Below, in pieces: positions 1-8,700 of a stretch of 34,080 nucleotides of DNA. Source of the DNA: a virus; IMG/VR virus record IMGVR_UViG_3300042898_000604, positions 1 to 34,080 of that record. One strand, given 5' to 3'. The stretch's first letter is position 1. Each line of letters starts with the position of its first letter. Position numbers and translations under genes: made by a program. The notes below the pieces were generated by a model, which had not been told where the DNA came from, did no database searches, and was given only the letters and a program-made list of their open reading frames with translations.

Positions 1-721
1 CGTCACCAACATAAGTAGCAGTACCTGAAACAGTTGCTTGGTTGAATGTGTATTCAGTTGAAGCAAGAGTTGCAAGTGAAAGCAAGATTTCCTGGTCGAT
101 TTCAGCAGTGATTTCTTGTGCAAGAGCAGCCATAATTTCTGCTTCTACGTCGATACCATGCTGTGACTGAGCGTCCTGAGCAGCTTCGAAAGTCCAACGA
201 GCTTGTAGCTTACGAGACTTGGCTTCAACAGCCTGACGAAGAATCTGAACAGAAATCTGCTTACCACCATTACCTTCTAGTGATGCTGTGTCAGCACCAG
301 TATAGAAGCTAGTGTCAGTTGCATCAGAAGGAACTCGTGAGTATGCCTGTGCAATCTTGAATGGTGAAAGAGCTTCTTCACCAGCAGTTACCGAAGTTGC
401 TGCTGCTGAGTTGTCAGTCAATGAGTTTGCGTAACGAACACGCAGAGTGTGAATCTGACCAACTGGGCCAGTCATTGGCTGAACACCAACGAGTTCGTTA
501 GCGATAACAGTTGGCATAACACGACGAATTACCGGAAGGATAACGCGGTTTAGTGTAGCAATGTTACCAGCAGTTGTTGTACCAGCTGAACTTTCAGCAA
601 GCAACTGCTTCTTTGTATTTTCAAGCAATACGCTCATAGTTGAACGACGATTGCCTTTTAAGCCTTCTAGCAGGGCGTCTTTTGTTTCTCCCCAACGGCT
701 TTCTAAGAGTACTTTTGACAT
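1..721 (-). CDS. 23: Major capsid protein gp23, N-terminal half (partial)
   Basis: This gene encodes the capsid shell protein that forms the hexamers of the T4-type head. It starts at an ATG (721-719) preceded by a strong AGGAGA ribosome binding site and runs off the left edge after about 240 codons, roughly the N-terminal half of a typical gp23. The start reads MSKVLLESRWGETKDALLEG. Residues around 175-220 match the family (AKSRKLQARWTFEAAQD, then QHGIDVEAEIMAALAQEI). The first ~43 residues are a likely propeptide. Several L-x-E sites, the kind cut by gp21 protease, are visible at E7, E19, E34 and E43, and the last (LLAE before SSAGT) is the most plausible maturation site by analogy with T4. 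It lies directly downstream of gp22 and gp21 on the same strand, as in T4. The family call is firm; the cleavage site is inferred. Confidence 0.95.
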   Translation of the reverse strand, partial: MSKVLLESRWGETKDALLEGLKGNRRSTMSVLLENTKKQLLAESSAGTTTAGNIATLNRVILPVIRRVMPTVIANELVGVQPMTGPVGQIHTLRVRYANSLTDNSAAATSVTAGEEALSPFKIAQAYSRVPSDATDTSFYTGADTASLEGNGGKQISVQILRQAVEAKSRKLQARWTFEAAQDAQSQHGIDVEAEIMAALAQEITAEIDQEILLSLATLASTEYTFNQATVSGTATYVGD

Positions 722-747
722 TATATTATTCTCCTAAAATATGTCTA

Positions 748-1857
748 TTAAAGCCCTGCCAAACGCTTGATATCGATTACATTGTCTACAACAGTTTCAT
801 CAATTTCTTTTGTTTCTTTGGCAGTTTTATTACCAGTTGCTTCTACGATAACAGATTCAGTAAGAGCCTTCTTGCGAGGGGAGGTGTCTACTGAACCAGT
901 ATTTAGAACTGCTGGTAAATACTTATTGAAAGCGTTCTCCAACTTAGGAGTTTGTACGCTTTCGAGTAATGCTCTCATTACTTCGGACTTTTCAGCGTTT
1001 AGTGTTGACAATAGTTGACCCATTGTCTTGTCACGCTGCGAAGATTCCTTAATAATGCGAACTTCACGATCTTTTGATTCTACGAGCTTGCTGACTTCTT
1101 CCAACTTAGCTCTAGCTTCTGCAAGCTGCGAGTCTTTTGATTTTAGTGTTTTGATTACTTTGCGAGTTTCAGCTTTCTCGTTTAAGTGAGTAACTGAGAA
1201 TTCTCCCGCAAATGCTTCAAACAATCTACGACCAAAAGTGTTTTCTCTTGCAAGCTTGATATCTTCCTTAAGTTGTGATAGTTCACCCTTAAGATGAGTT
1301 GATACAATTCCGCTAACTTTTTTGGCACTTTCACTAATGAACTTAGCTTTAAGTACTTCAAGTTGCTTGCGGCCTTCAGCTACCAACTTAACCTTAGCTT
1401 CAACTACTGCTTGTCTATCAGTTGAGAATTCTTTAATTTCTCTTGATAGGGCATGAACAACAAATTGTTCTAGTTTCTTCTGATTTTCCAATTGAACTTT
1501 GCGATCACTGCGTAGTTCACGGATTTCTTCGGCTAGTTTGGTCACCATGAAGTTATTGAACTTAGTAGCATTTTCACGCAATTTAAATTGCGATTGAATG
1601 CGTTCTTCGTTCATTGCCTGTCTTTCAGAAGCAAATTCACGAATTTCTTCTGCTAGGTGATCGGTCATCATCTTGTCAAGGGCTTCTACCATAACGCTAC
1701 GATCATGTTCGTAACGCTGTGCAAATTCCTCACGGAGTTCTGCACGGACCTGTTCACGAGCTTCATTCAACTTAACTTCCCAGGCTTCATTTAACTGCTG
1801 CCCGATATCTTCGTTGATGAGACCGCTTTCAAGTAATGGCTTGATAGCATCTAACAT
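748..1857 (-). CDS. 22: Prohead core scaffold protein gp22
   Basis: This is the major internal scaffold of the prohead, which is later destroyed by the gp21 protease. The 369-residue product is almost entirely charged helix with heptad character (for example residues 20-230, rich in E, K, Q, R), as expected for gp22. It is about 100 residues longer than T4 gp22 (269 aa). The N-terminus, MLDAIKPLLESGLINEDIGQ, is typical of the family. An AAGGAA ribosome binding site precedes the ATG. The gene sits between gp21 (15-nt gap) and gp23 (26-nt gap), the canonical T4 order 21-22-23. Family membership rests on composition, N-terminus and synteny. Confidence 0.9.
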   Translation of the reverse strand: MLDAIKPLLESGLINEDIGQQLNEAWEVKLNEAREQVRAELREEFAQRYEHDRSVMVEALDKMMTDHLAEEIREFASERQAMNEERIQSQFKLRENATKFNNFMVTKLAEEIRELRSDRKVQLENQKKLEQFVVHALSREIKEFSTDRQAVVEAKVKLVAEGRKQLEVLKAKFISESAKKVSGIVSTHLKGELSQLKEDIKLARENTFGRRLFEAFAGEFSVTHLNEKAETRKVIKTLKSKDSQLAEARAKLEEVSKLVESKDREVRIIKESSQRDKTMGQLLSTLNAEKSEVMRALLESVQTPKLENAFNKYLPAVLNTGSVDTSPRKKALTESVIVEATGNKTAKETKEIDETVVDNVIDIKRLAGL

Positions 1858-1872
1858 TTATTTGATTCCTTT

Positions 1873-2511
1873 TTATATTTTAAGTTCATTGATGAGACGC
1901 TTTACTTCCTCACCAAGGAATCGTTGTATTTTTTTGTCACCCTGTGCTTCCTTAGCAATCTCTAACACTTTATGTCCGTTTCTCATATTCATGAGACTTT
2001 CATAAATTGCTTTGGGATATGCGTTTGGTGCGCTAGGTTGGGCAACGATATCGACAGTAATGATTTCAAAATCACTGACTCTACCATCCATATCGTTTAC
2101 ATTACCTGATCCACGACTGGATACACCTAGCTTGACCCCTGACTCCAACATCGTTCTTACGAGTTGACCCATTGGAGTTGGGAGAATTTTTAGTTTGCCA
2201 AAACCGTTGGCCCCGTCCATCCACATGCTTGTAATCATGTGTGATACACGGTCTAAATTGATTTTAAGATCATCTGGGTGGTCAACCTCACCCAAAACTG
2301 AGTAGCCTTCTGAGATTTGCTTGTTTAGAGTATCCACGGCAGTTTCAATTTCATTGACGGGGTAAACACGCTCATTTGCGTTCTTTACCCCGCCCTGAAT
2401 GAAAATCCCCTTCATATAGAGGGTCTTAAAATCAGCGCCCTCTTCCTTGATAGATTCGACAACCATGCCTGCTCTATCGAAGGTAAGATTTTCTCTAAGA
2501 TACAAAGCCAT
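1873..2511 (-). CDS. 21: Prohead maturation protease gp21
   Basis: This serine protease (peptidase S78/U9 family) digests the scaffold and trims gp23 during head maturation. The 212-residue length matches T4 gp21. A histidine motif (EVDHPDD, His78) and a serine motif (GVSSRGSG, Ser131/132) are visible in the right order, followed by the conserved stretch DFEIITVDIVAQPSAP near residue 155. The His and Ser residues are the expected catalytic pair. It follows the gp67-like acidic protein by 15 nt and precedes gp22 by 15 nt, so all are likely translated from one late message. No anomalies were seen. Confidence 0.95.
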   Translation of the reverse strand: MALYLRENLTFDRAGMVVESIKEEGADFKTLYMKGIFIQGGVKNANERVYPVNEIETAVDTLNKQISEGYSVLGEVDHPDDLKINLDRVSHMITSMWMDGANGFGKLKILPTPMGQLVRTMLESGVKLGVSSRGSGNVNDMDGRVSDFEIITVDIVAQPSAPNAYPKAIYESLMNMRNGHKVLEIAKEAQGDKKIQRFLGEEVKRLINELKI

Positions 2512-2526
2512 TTGCTCTCAGATCCC

Positions 2527-3378
2527 TTAGCGAATTGGTCTACGAGCAGGTCTGCGTGACTCTGCTACTGGACTCTTAGCGTTTGAGCCGTCATCACCGT
2601 GCTTTGGCTTAGGAGCTGCTTCACCCTTGTCCTTGAAGTTATCCTTACCTGGACTGTTCTTGAAGTTTCCTGCACCCTTTACAGATGTTTCACCCTTTGA
2701 GTAGAAGTTGCTTGGGGCCTTAGGAGCAGTAGGAACTGCTTCGTCGTGACCGCTGAACTTTACTGGATGACTGTCCATACCAGCTTGTCCTGAACCCTGA
2801 AGTCCTGGGCTCTTTGTCTGTACGCCGTTGTCGCCGTGTGTTACAGAAATCTTCTTAAGTTGAACTGCTTCCATCATAGCTTCTTCGTCTTCTTCACCGC
2901 CGAAGTCCATTTCGTCTCCGTCCATGTCGCCTTCTTCGCCGCCGAAGTCCATGTCATCGCCTGCATCGTCGCCGCCGCCCATGATGTCTTCAAATTCAGC
3001 CATCAATTGGTCTAGCTTGTCTTCGATGCGAATTACAGCATCTTCAACTTCTTCGCCGCCTTCATCGTCGCCTAAATCTTCATCACCGAATTCAACTTCT
3101 TCGTCACCGAAATCGATATCTTCTTCGCTGTCATCTTCTTCAGCAAGACCAGATTCTTCAGCATTGATTTCGTCAAGTAGATCGCCTACTTGTCCGCCCA
3201 TGCCGCCGTCCATATCGTCTTCCATCATATCTTCGTCTTCGTCCATCTCTTCAGCCATAATTGACTCAAAGATTTCTCTTGACTTTTCTACAACGATTTC
3301 GTGAAATAGTTCTTGGGCTCTATCGTTATCTTCGTTGATAACGAGGTCCATTAATTGTTCGAATTTTTTAGTGTCCAT
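2527..3378 (-). CDS. Acidic prohead core protein, gp67-like
   Basis: The first ~40 residues (MDTKKFEQLMDLVINEDNDR, then AQELFHEIVVEKSREIFES) resemble the start of T4 gp67, an 80-residue internal head peptide precursor with the same layout of short helix plus acidic tail. Here the acidic part is much longer: residues ~42-165 are dominated by D, E, G and M. Residues ~175-283 are Gly/Ser/Lys/Pro-rich and end in a basic patch (ESRRPARRPIR). The position between gp20 and gp21 also fits gp67/gp68. It is preceded by a strong AGGAGAA site and by a TATAAGTA octamer 37 nt upstream. The role as a prohead core component degraded or packaged during maturation is inferred from position and composition. A fusion with gp68 function cannot be excluded. 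Confidence 0.7.
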   Translation of the reverse strand: MDTKKFEQLMDLVINEDNDRAQELFHEIVVEKSREIFESIMAEEMDEDEDMMEDDMDGGMGGQVGDLLDEINAEESGLAEEDDSEEDIDFGDEEVEFGDEDLGDDEGGEEVEDAVIRIEDKLDQLMAEFEDIMGGGDDAGDDMDFGGEEGDMDGDEMDFGGEEDEEAMMEAVQLKKISVTHGDNGVQTKSPGLQGSGQAGMDSHPVKFSGHDEAVPTAPKAPSNFYSKGETSVKGAGNFKNSPGKDNFKDKGEAAPKPKHGDDGSNAKSPVAESRRPARRPIR

Positions 3379-3414
3379 TAAATTTCTCCTGATAACAATG
3401 GCTTTGTGTAGACT

Positions 3415-3422
3415 TACTTATA
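3415..3422 (-). promoter_or_regulatory. Possible late promoter (TATAAGTA)
   Basis: Read on the minus strand this is TATAAGTA, one mismatch from the T4 late -10 element TATAAATA. It lies 36 nt upstream of the acidic core protein start, in the 100-nt gap 3379-3478. Placement is good, but the single mismatch lowers confidence. Confidence 0.4.
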
Positions 3423-3478
3423 CCATAGTCAGGAAAAGCACTCAATAAGTGCGTATTTTTTACATTTTTGAATTTTTA

Positions 3479-3703
3479 TTAAGCTGTTGCATCAGCTTCT
3501 GGTTTTGCACCGTATTGAGTGCGAACCTTATTGAGATATAATTTCTTCTCATAATTACGCACATCCATCATTTTGCGTAATTTTCTAATCTGCGCAAGTG
3601 TTAATTTTGTTTTTCTAGAGGTTTTCCACACCGGCTTGCTATTGTCATCGTTGACATCTTGTAAACCATTAATTGGTGCATCGAACATTTCAAACAGTTG
3701 CAT
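3479..3703 (-). CDS. Small basic protein of unknown function in the head module
   Basis: I do not recognise this 74-residue product with certainty. It has a mixed N-terminus (MQLFEMFDAPINGLQDVNDD) and a strongly basic helical middle (KTSRKTKLTLAQIRKLRKMM, then DVRNYEKKLYLNKVRTQYG). It lies between the small membrane protein and the gp67-like gene, where T4 carries gp67/gp68, so it may be a prohead core or DNA-contacting component; that is inference from position only. No strong ribosome binding site is visible before the ATG. A GATAAATA late-promoter octamer ends 5 nt upstream of the ATG and overlaps the stop of the preceding gene. Confidence 0.65.
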   Translation of the reverse strand: MQLFEMFDAPINGLQDVNDDNSKPVWKTSRKTKLTLAQIRKLRKMMDVRNYEKKLYLNKVRTQYGAKPEADATA

Positions 3704-3707
3704 ATTT

Positions 3708-3905
3708 TTATTTATCTTTTTGTGATTTGTAGTCTATCCAAAATCCAATGGCTACAATAATATTCATCCCAAGTGATGCTAGTATTATATGCAAGTCTTG
3801 GTAGATACTCATATTCATACTTAAATGAACATGACCCACCATCCAAAACGGAATAGCTAAATTCTGAGAAATCCAAATTAAAAGAAACTTTAGAAATTCT
3901 CTCAT
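3708..3905 (-). CDS. Small putative membrane protein
   Basis: This is a 65-residue product of unknown function. Two hydrophobic stretches are visible, around residues 3-25 (FLKFLLIWISQNLAIPFWMV) and 38-58 (LHIILASLGMNIIVAIGFWI), followed by a charged tail (DYKSQKDK). That pattern suggests a two-pass inner-membrane protein. The ATG at 3905 lies 5 nt after the gp20 stop, so it is probably translationally coupled to gp20; no clear ribosome binding site is seen. A longer frame starting at 3960 overlaps the gp20 C-terminus and is less likely. Reality of the gene is supported by position and hydrophobicity only. Confidence 0.5.
   Translation of the reverse strand: MREFLKFLLIWISQNLAIPFWMVGHVHLSMNMSIYQDLHIILASLGMNIIVAIGFWIDYKSQKDK
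3709..3716 (-). promoter_or_regulatory. Late promoter octamer GATAAATA before the 74-residue gene
   Basis: The minus strand reads GATAAATA, identical to the octamers before the gp48-like gene and gp6. It overlaps the stop codon of the upstream 65-residue gene and ends 5 nt before the ATG at 3703. The predicted start of transcription would fall at or very near the ATG. Confidence 0.45.
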
Positions 3906-3910
3906 TTAAT

Positions 3911-5692
3911 TTAGATTTGCATTGGTCCGCCTGGACCTCCGCCCGGAGCAGACGGTCCACCAGCAGCCGGAGAGTCAGCTCCTACCGGTCCAGCAACATC
4001 AGGACCTTCTTCGGGAGCTTCATTGTTTTCAATTTCGTCTGCGGTTTCGAAATCAGTCTCAAAGTCGCCAGAACTAATTCCGATGTTTCTCAAATCAGAG
4101 CCAGCAGCTTCCATTTCAACCTTCTCACTGTTTTCTTCTTCCCAAAGCTTTTCGTTCTTCTTGATTTCTTCTTCGGTTAGTCCTAAGAATCTTTCCATAG
4201 CAAATCTCTTTGACATATAGGGAAGCGATTCCATGCTAGTGAATGTACCAACTCTGCTATTGTCTAGTTCAGCTTGGCGATATGCAGCGAAGTTTTGTGG
4301 AGGATTGAAACAGATTTGGAACAATCCAGTGTCAATATTGAATCCTCTCCAGCGTAGGAACAACTTGAATTCTTCATCTAACTTGAGAGCAATATAGTTC
4401 TGCAAGCGTTCGCAGTACTGATTGAATCTGAATTCCTGAATCATCGCAGTACCAACACGACCATCACTCAATGGAGTGCTATTGTCATCTGGTCCAGTTG
4501 GTAGATATGATGACGGTACACGAAGACCTCGAGCAAGGCGATTGTTGAAGTATTTCAAGTCATCAATTTCGCCTAAGTTTTGTCCGCCCGGAAGAACTTC
4601 AACACTTGAACCACGGCCTTCTGCGGTAACTGGGAAGAAGTAGTCTTCGTTCATTGACAGTGGATTGTATGATGCGTCAACTACGCTTGCGCCGCCATAT
4701 AGTGAAGGGATTCTGCGCTGGTGAATTTCGTTCTTGACTCTTTCAACAAATGCCATAGCCATATGACTAGGCATATTACCGACATCAATCTTGAACATTC
4801 TGCGTTCAGGAGCACGTTGTACACGATAGATTAGAACAGCGTCTTCTAATAGTTCCTTCTGCTTATAGACCTTAAAGATGTTCTCTAGAATCGACTGTCC
4901 GAAAGGCCAGAATCGGTCAAGCCCTTCAGTTAGTGACAAATGAACAATATGCTTTGCGTCTATCGCAGATTCACTCTGTCCTAAAGTGAAGCGTGATCCT
5001 GTGGTATTATAAGGCATTGCCGGAGTTGTGTAAGGAGCGCTACCGCCACCTCCACTGCCCCCTAATCCAGTTGCTGGATTAGCTGCAAAGTCAGTATTCG
5101 TCTTTTGTGCAACACTAAGATTCTGTAAGTTAATATTGATATCTTTTAGGACATACTGTTCAGGCTTCTTGCCTTCACTTTCATTAACGATTACCTTAAT
5201 AACCTTAACCATGTCTACCCAGTACAACTTGAAGTTTTCTGGGTCACGCACAAATACATGATCTCCGTATTTTACAATGTTACGAAAAATCTTAAACATA
5301 CGAACATCAAATTCGTTTAGTTTGCACCACTGTTGCAATTGTTTGCCCAATAGTTCTACTTCGTGAGGAGTAGGTTCTTCTTTAAACTCAAAACTGAATG
5401 GAGTTTTGTTATGCTCATTTCGTTGTGTGGAGAATTCTGCAATAATGTCTAAGCAAGCGTTAATTTCAGCATCAACATCCATCATTTCATATTGATTATA
5501 ACGCTCGATTCTATTAGGGTGCCCTGTATAGACTTCTGGAAGTCTGGACATGTAGTTCTTGTATCCAAACTCAGTGTTACTGTAGCCGTCGGATGAACCG
5601 CCTTGACTATTCCAAGCCCCGCTATTACTGTTAATACCAGAGATAGGGCTAGAAACACCACTCTTATTTAAGAACTTCTTTTTATATGACAT
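3911..5692 (-). CDS. 20: Portal vertex protein gp20
   Basis: This gene encodes the dodecameric portal through which DNA is packaged and to which the neck attaches. The 593-residue product is somewhat longer than T4 gp20 (524 aa). Recognisable gp20 blocks include YNQYEMMDVDAEINACLDIIAE near residue 65, LEDAVLIYRVQRAPERRMF followed by IDVGNMP near 280, and the region containing EDYFFPVTAEGRGSSVEVLP followed by GGQNLGEIDDLKYFNNRL near 350. Residues ~200-225 carry a Gly/Ser/Pro-rich insertion. The last ~50 residues form an acidic then Gly/Pro/Ala-rich tail (ending GGGPGGPMQI), which accounts for much of the extra length. A late promoter octamer lies in the 34-nt gap upstream. Confidence 0.95.
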   Translation of the reverse strand: MSYKKKFLNKSGVSSPISGINSNSGAWNSQGGSSDGYSNTEFGYKNYMSRLPEVYTGHPNRIERYNQYEMMDVDAEINACLDIIAEFSTQRNEHNKTPFSFEFKEEPTPHEVELLGKQLQQWCKLNEFDVRMFKIFRNIVKYGDHVFVRDPENFKLYWVDMVKVIKVIVNESEGKKPEQYVLKDININLQNLSVAQKTNTDFAANPATGLGGSGGGGSAPYTTPAMPYNTTGSRFTLGQSESAIDAKHIVHLSLTEGLDRFWPFGQSILENIFKVYKQKELLEDAVLIYRVQRAPERRMFKIDVGNMPSHMAMAFVERVKNEIHQRRIPSLYGGASVVDASYNPLSMNEDYFFPVTAEGRGSSVEVLPGGQNLGEIDDLKYFNNRLARGLRVPSSYLPTGPDDNSTPLSDGRVGTAMIQEFRFNQYCERLQNYIALKLDEEFKLFLRWRGFNIDTGLFQICFNPPQNFAAYRQAELDNSRVGTFTSMESLPYMSKRFAMERFLGLTEEEIKKNEKLWEEENSEKVEMEAAGSDLRNIGISSGDFETDFETADEIENNEAPEEGPDVAGPVGADSPAAGGPSAPGGGPGGPMQI

Positions 5693-5717
5693 GTTTAGAC
5701 TTCTTTTAGTTACTGTC

Positions 5718-5725
5718 TATTTAGT
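5718..5725 (-). promoter_or_regulatory. Late promoter octamer ACTAAATA upstream of gp20
   Basis: The minus strand reads ACTAAATA, 25 nt upstream of the gp20 ATG and within the 34-nt gap after the tape-measure-like gene. The same octamer occurs before gp26 and gp25 and on the tape-measure side. It resembles the T4 late -10 element TATAAATA recognised by gp55. Confidence 0.6.
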
Positions 5726-5726
5726 G

Positions 5727-8700
5727 TTAGGCACTAGCTTTTTTCAAAATCTTCTTAGTAACATCGTTGCTTGTTTCTAATGCATCTACCATTTGTCCTA
5801 ATCTATAGTTTAGCTCGTTCATTGTACTAGTGTGAGCTTTCATGACAGTTTGCATTGAATTTGTTATTGATGTTGCTGCATTTTGCATAGGCTGATTGGT
5901 TTCATTAATTGCTTGTAGAGCCTTACTAGTTTCTTTACTTACCAATTGAATTAATGAATCTTGAATTTTTTTGTTCTTATCAATCATTTCGTCCTTAACA
6001 CCAGTCAAATTATTATCCATCAATCGTGACATCGAACTTATCATTTTAGCAGGATCTAGTTTATCATTACTAATAGTACCGAGCATTGATTGAACTTTTT
6101 GCTGGATGTTTTGTAGTTCAGGATTAGATTTCATAAAACTATCATAAGCTTTTTTATCGACTGGCTTACCATTAACAGTATATTGTTCAGACGATTTATT
6201 CATTGATCTAGTAAATCTATTGTCTAGAGGAACAACCATCTCGGTTCCGTGTAGCTCTACTGGATATCCGCTATCTGGACCTTTTAGAATGCCGCCGCGC
6301 TCGGCGCCAATCTTACTGTTTCTTCCCATGCTACCTGAATATTGGAAGTGAATATGATTATGGTGTTTTCCGTCAGGAGATTTCCACAATGTATGATAGC
6401 CTGCAGCAGCACCGGCACGAGCAAGTTGATCAAACATTGGACCCCATTTAGGATCATTAGCTTCAACTATTCCTCCTGGAGCGTTAACGTCAATAGCAGT
6501 ACCGTCATAGTGGCCGCCAGTTTTAGAGTGTGAGCCGGGTGCTGGATGTTTACCATCAAAATGTATGTTTTCGTCAACACGCAACTTCATACCTTGTAGG
6601 GCTCTACCAAGAGGAACAATACTACCTGAGGATGCGGCCGGAGGTAATCCAGGCATTGCACCACCAGGCATTGCACCAGTAGCATCTTTCACCGCCCTAC
6701 CAAAATCACTCACTGCACCAATTACACTGTTAGAGTTGGAGCTTATTGCTGATGCATACGATTCTACTTTACCAAGAGCTTCTGTTCCTAAGAATCCTTT
6801 CCCGCGAGTGATTTTTTGTCCTGCAATTTGACTTGTTGCAAGCAGTGCTGCATCCTGTTGATTTAAGGCTTGATCTTTGCTAAATCCAAGCTTTGATCTC
6901 ATTTGACCTTCATTTTGTTTCATAAACCAAACTACAACCTGAGAACCTACTTCAGGATCCATAACTAAATCAGGATTTTCAACTAGTCTATCATCTCCAT
7001 AAATATCACGGGATGCTTTTGAATAGTTTGCCCTACCCGTCAACCCTATTGGGCCTCTTCCTCTAAACAGCCATCCGTCACCTGGTTTGTTGTTTCCACC
7101 TCTATCCCCGTACATTTTATTTGCAAATGCTTTAGGGTCTGCTTTCAGTGCTGTGATTTCAGCATCCGACATTCCTTTAGATTTAGTCTTAAATATATTT
7201 CTAATTCTAGAATTGTCAGTGTTTGCGTAACCTGCAATGTCTTCTTCTATATTGAAGTTACCGCCTGATTCTTTCATAACATTGCCTAGTACAGCGTTAA
7301 TATAATTTTGATCAGTGAACCCTGCATTTTTTAAAGATTGTGAGATTTTGTCTAAATTTCCTCTCACATTTTCAGGTATAGCAGCATTATAAGATTGTGA
7401 AGTTCCACCAGGACCTGCAGGCGCATTCTCTGAACCAGGACGATCACGACCTGTCAAAGCCTTGAATAATTCGTCTGATGCAGACATTAAATCTATAAAT
7501 GCTTTATTCGTACTGTCTATGTTTTTCTTAAATAGACCCATTGAATTGTTTAAATCAGTAAATGACTGCGCTTGTTTTTCTCGTTCTTCTTGTGATTGCT
7601 GCAATGGTTCTCCAAACAGTTTTCTATTTTGGTCGATTTGATCAGTAATCATATCTTCATTTTGTTGCATAGCCAACTCTTGAGGAGTTAATCCTGTACC
7701 CGGCATGCCAGCCATTCCAGGAATATTAAGTTTGTATCCTTCTTTCCAGTCTTTATTCTTTAGATTTGGATTTGCCTTTAGTAAATCTTCATGACTCATT
7801 CCATACTGTTCGGCTATTTTTCTTAGGGTATCGCCCTTCTTGACTTTATATTCATTATTAAGGTTTTCTTGTCCTGGAATGTTTAATTGAGCGCCTTCGT
7901 AAATCAAATCTTTATTTGTGATTTGTTTATTTGCTTCCATCAGTGCTTCTACAGTAGTACCGTACTGTTCAGCTAGCTTAGATAAGGTGTCACCCTTTTG
8001 AATTGTATAGCCTGCTTGTGCAGCTTTTTCCTTCTCAGAGGTACCGGGTTCTTGAGCTACTACAGGTGCAACCTCAGGTGTTATTCCATATGCAGCTAAT
8101 TGTTCCGGAGTCATCTTCTCAACACCGCCAACGGAAGAAGCAGAATTCAATATAGCTAATGAATTGGCTATAGTCTCTTTATTAGATTCTTCCAAGCTTT
8201 CTGCTGCGGATGTTAGTTTTTCTGCTGCTTCCGCAGTTTCAGTTGTAGGTGAATTGGGTTTTCCAGTACCAAACAATTTGTCACTATTTTGATAAAGTCC
8301 GTATAGTCCTCCTAATACACCTCCGATAGCGGCGCCTGCTGCCGTACCGAGTCCAGGAATAACACTTCCGATCATTGCTCCGGTACCTGCGCCAGTTACC
8401 GCACTAGAACCTACTGAAAGTGCGCCTGCTGTTTTAGTATGGCCGGCTTCTTCTGCTTTTTCACTTCCGTAATCTAATGCCATGCCGCCTAATAAGCCGG
8501 CTAGCCCTCCAGCAGCACCTTTAGCAAATCTAAGAAGCTTGCCGCCCTTGCCGCCGCCACCACCAAAGCCTCCGCCGCCTGACATAGATTCTCTCATGTC
8601 TGCTCTAGCAGCGGCATCGCTTGCCTTTGCTTCTCTAAGATCGGCAGCAGCAGCTTTCATGCTTGCGGCTGCTTCTCTCATGTCTGCGGTTGCGGCTCTT

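Noticed and set aside
2924-3304. 126-residue Ser/Pro-rich plus-strand ORF
   Set aside because: Antisense of the acidic Asp/Glu codons of the gp67-like gene.
3712-3960. 82-residue minus-strand ORF
   Set aside because: It overlaps the gp20 C-terminus out of frame and has unlikely composition; the 65-residue frame starting just after the gp20 stop is preferred.
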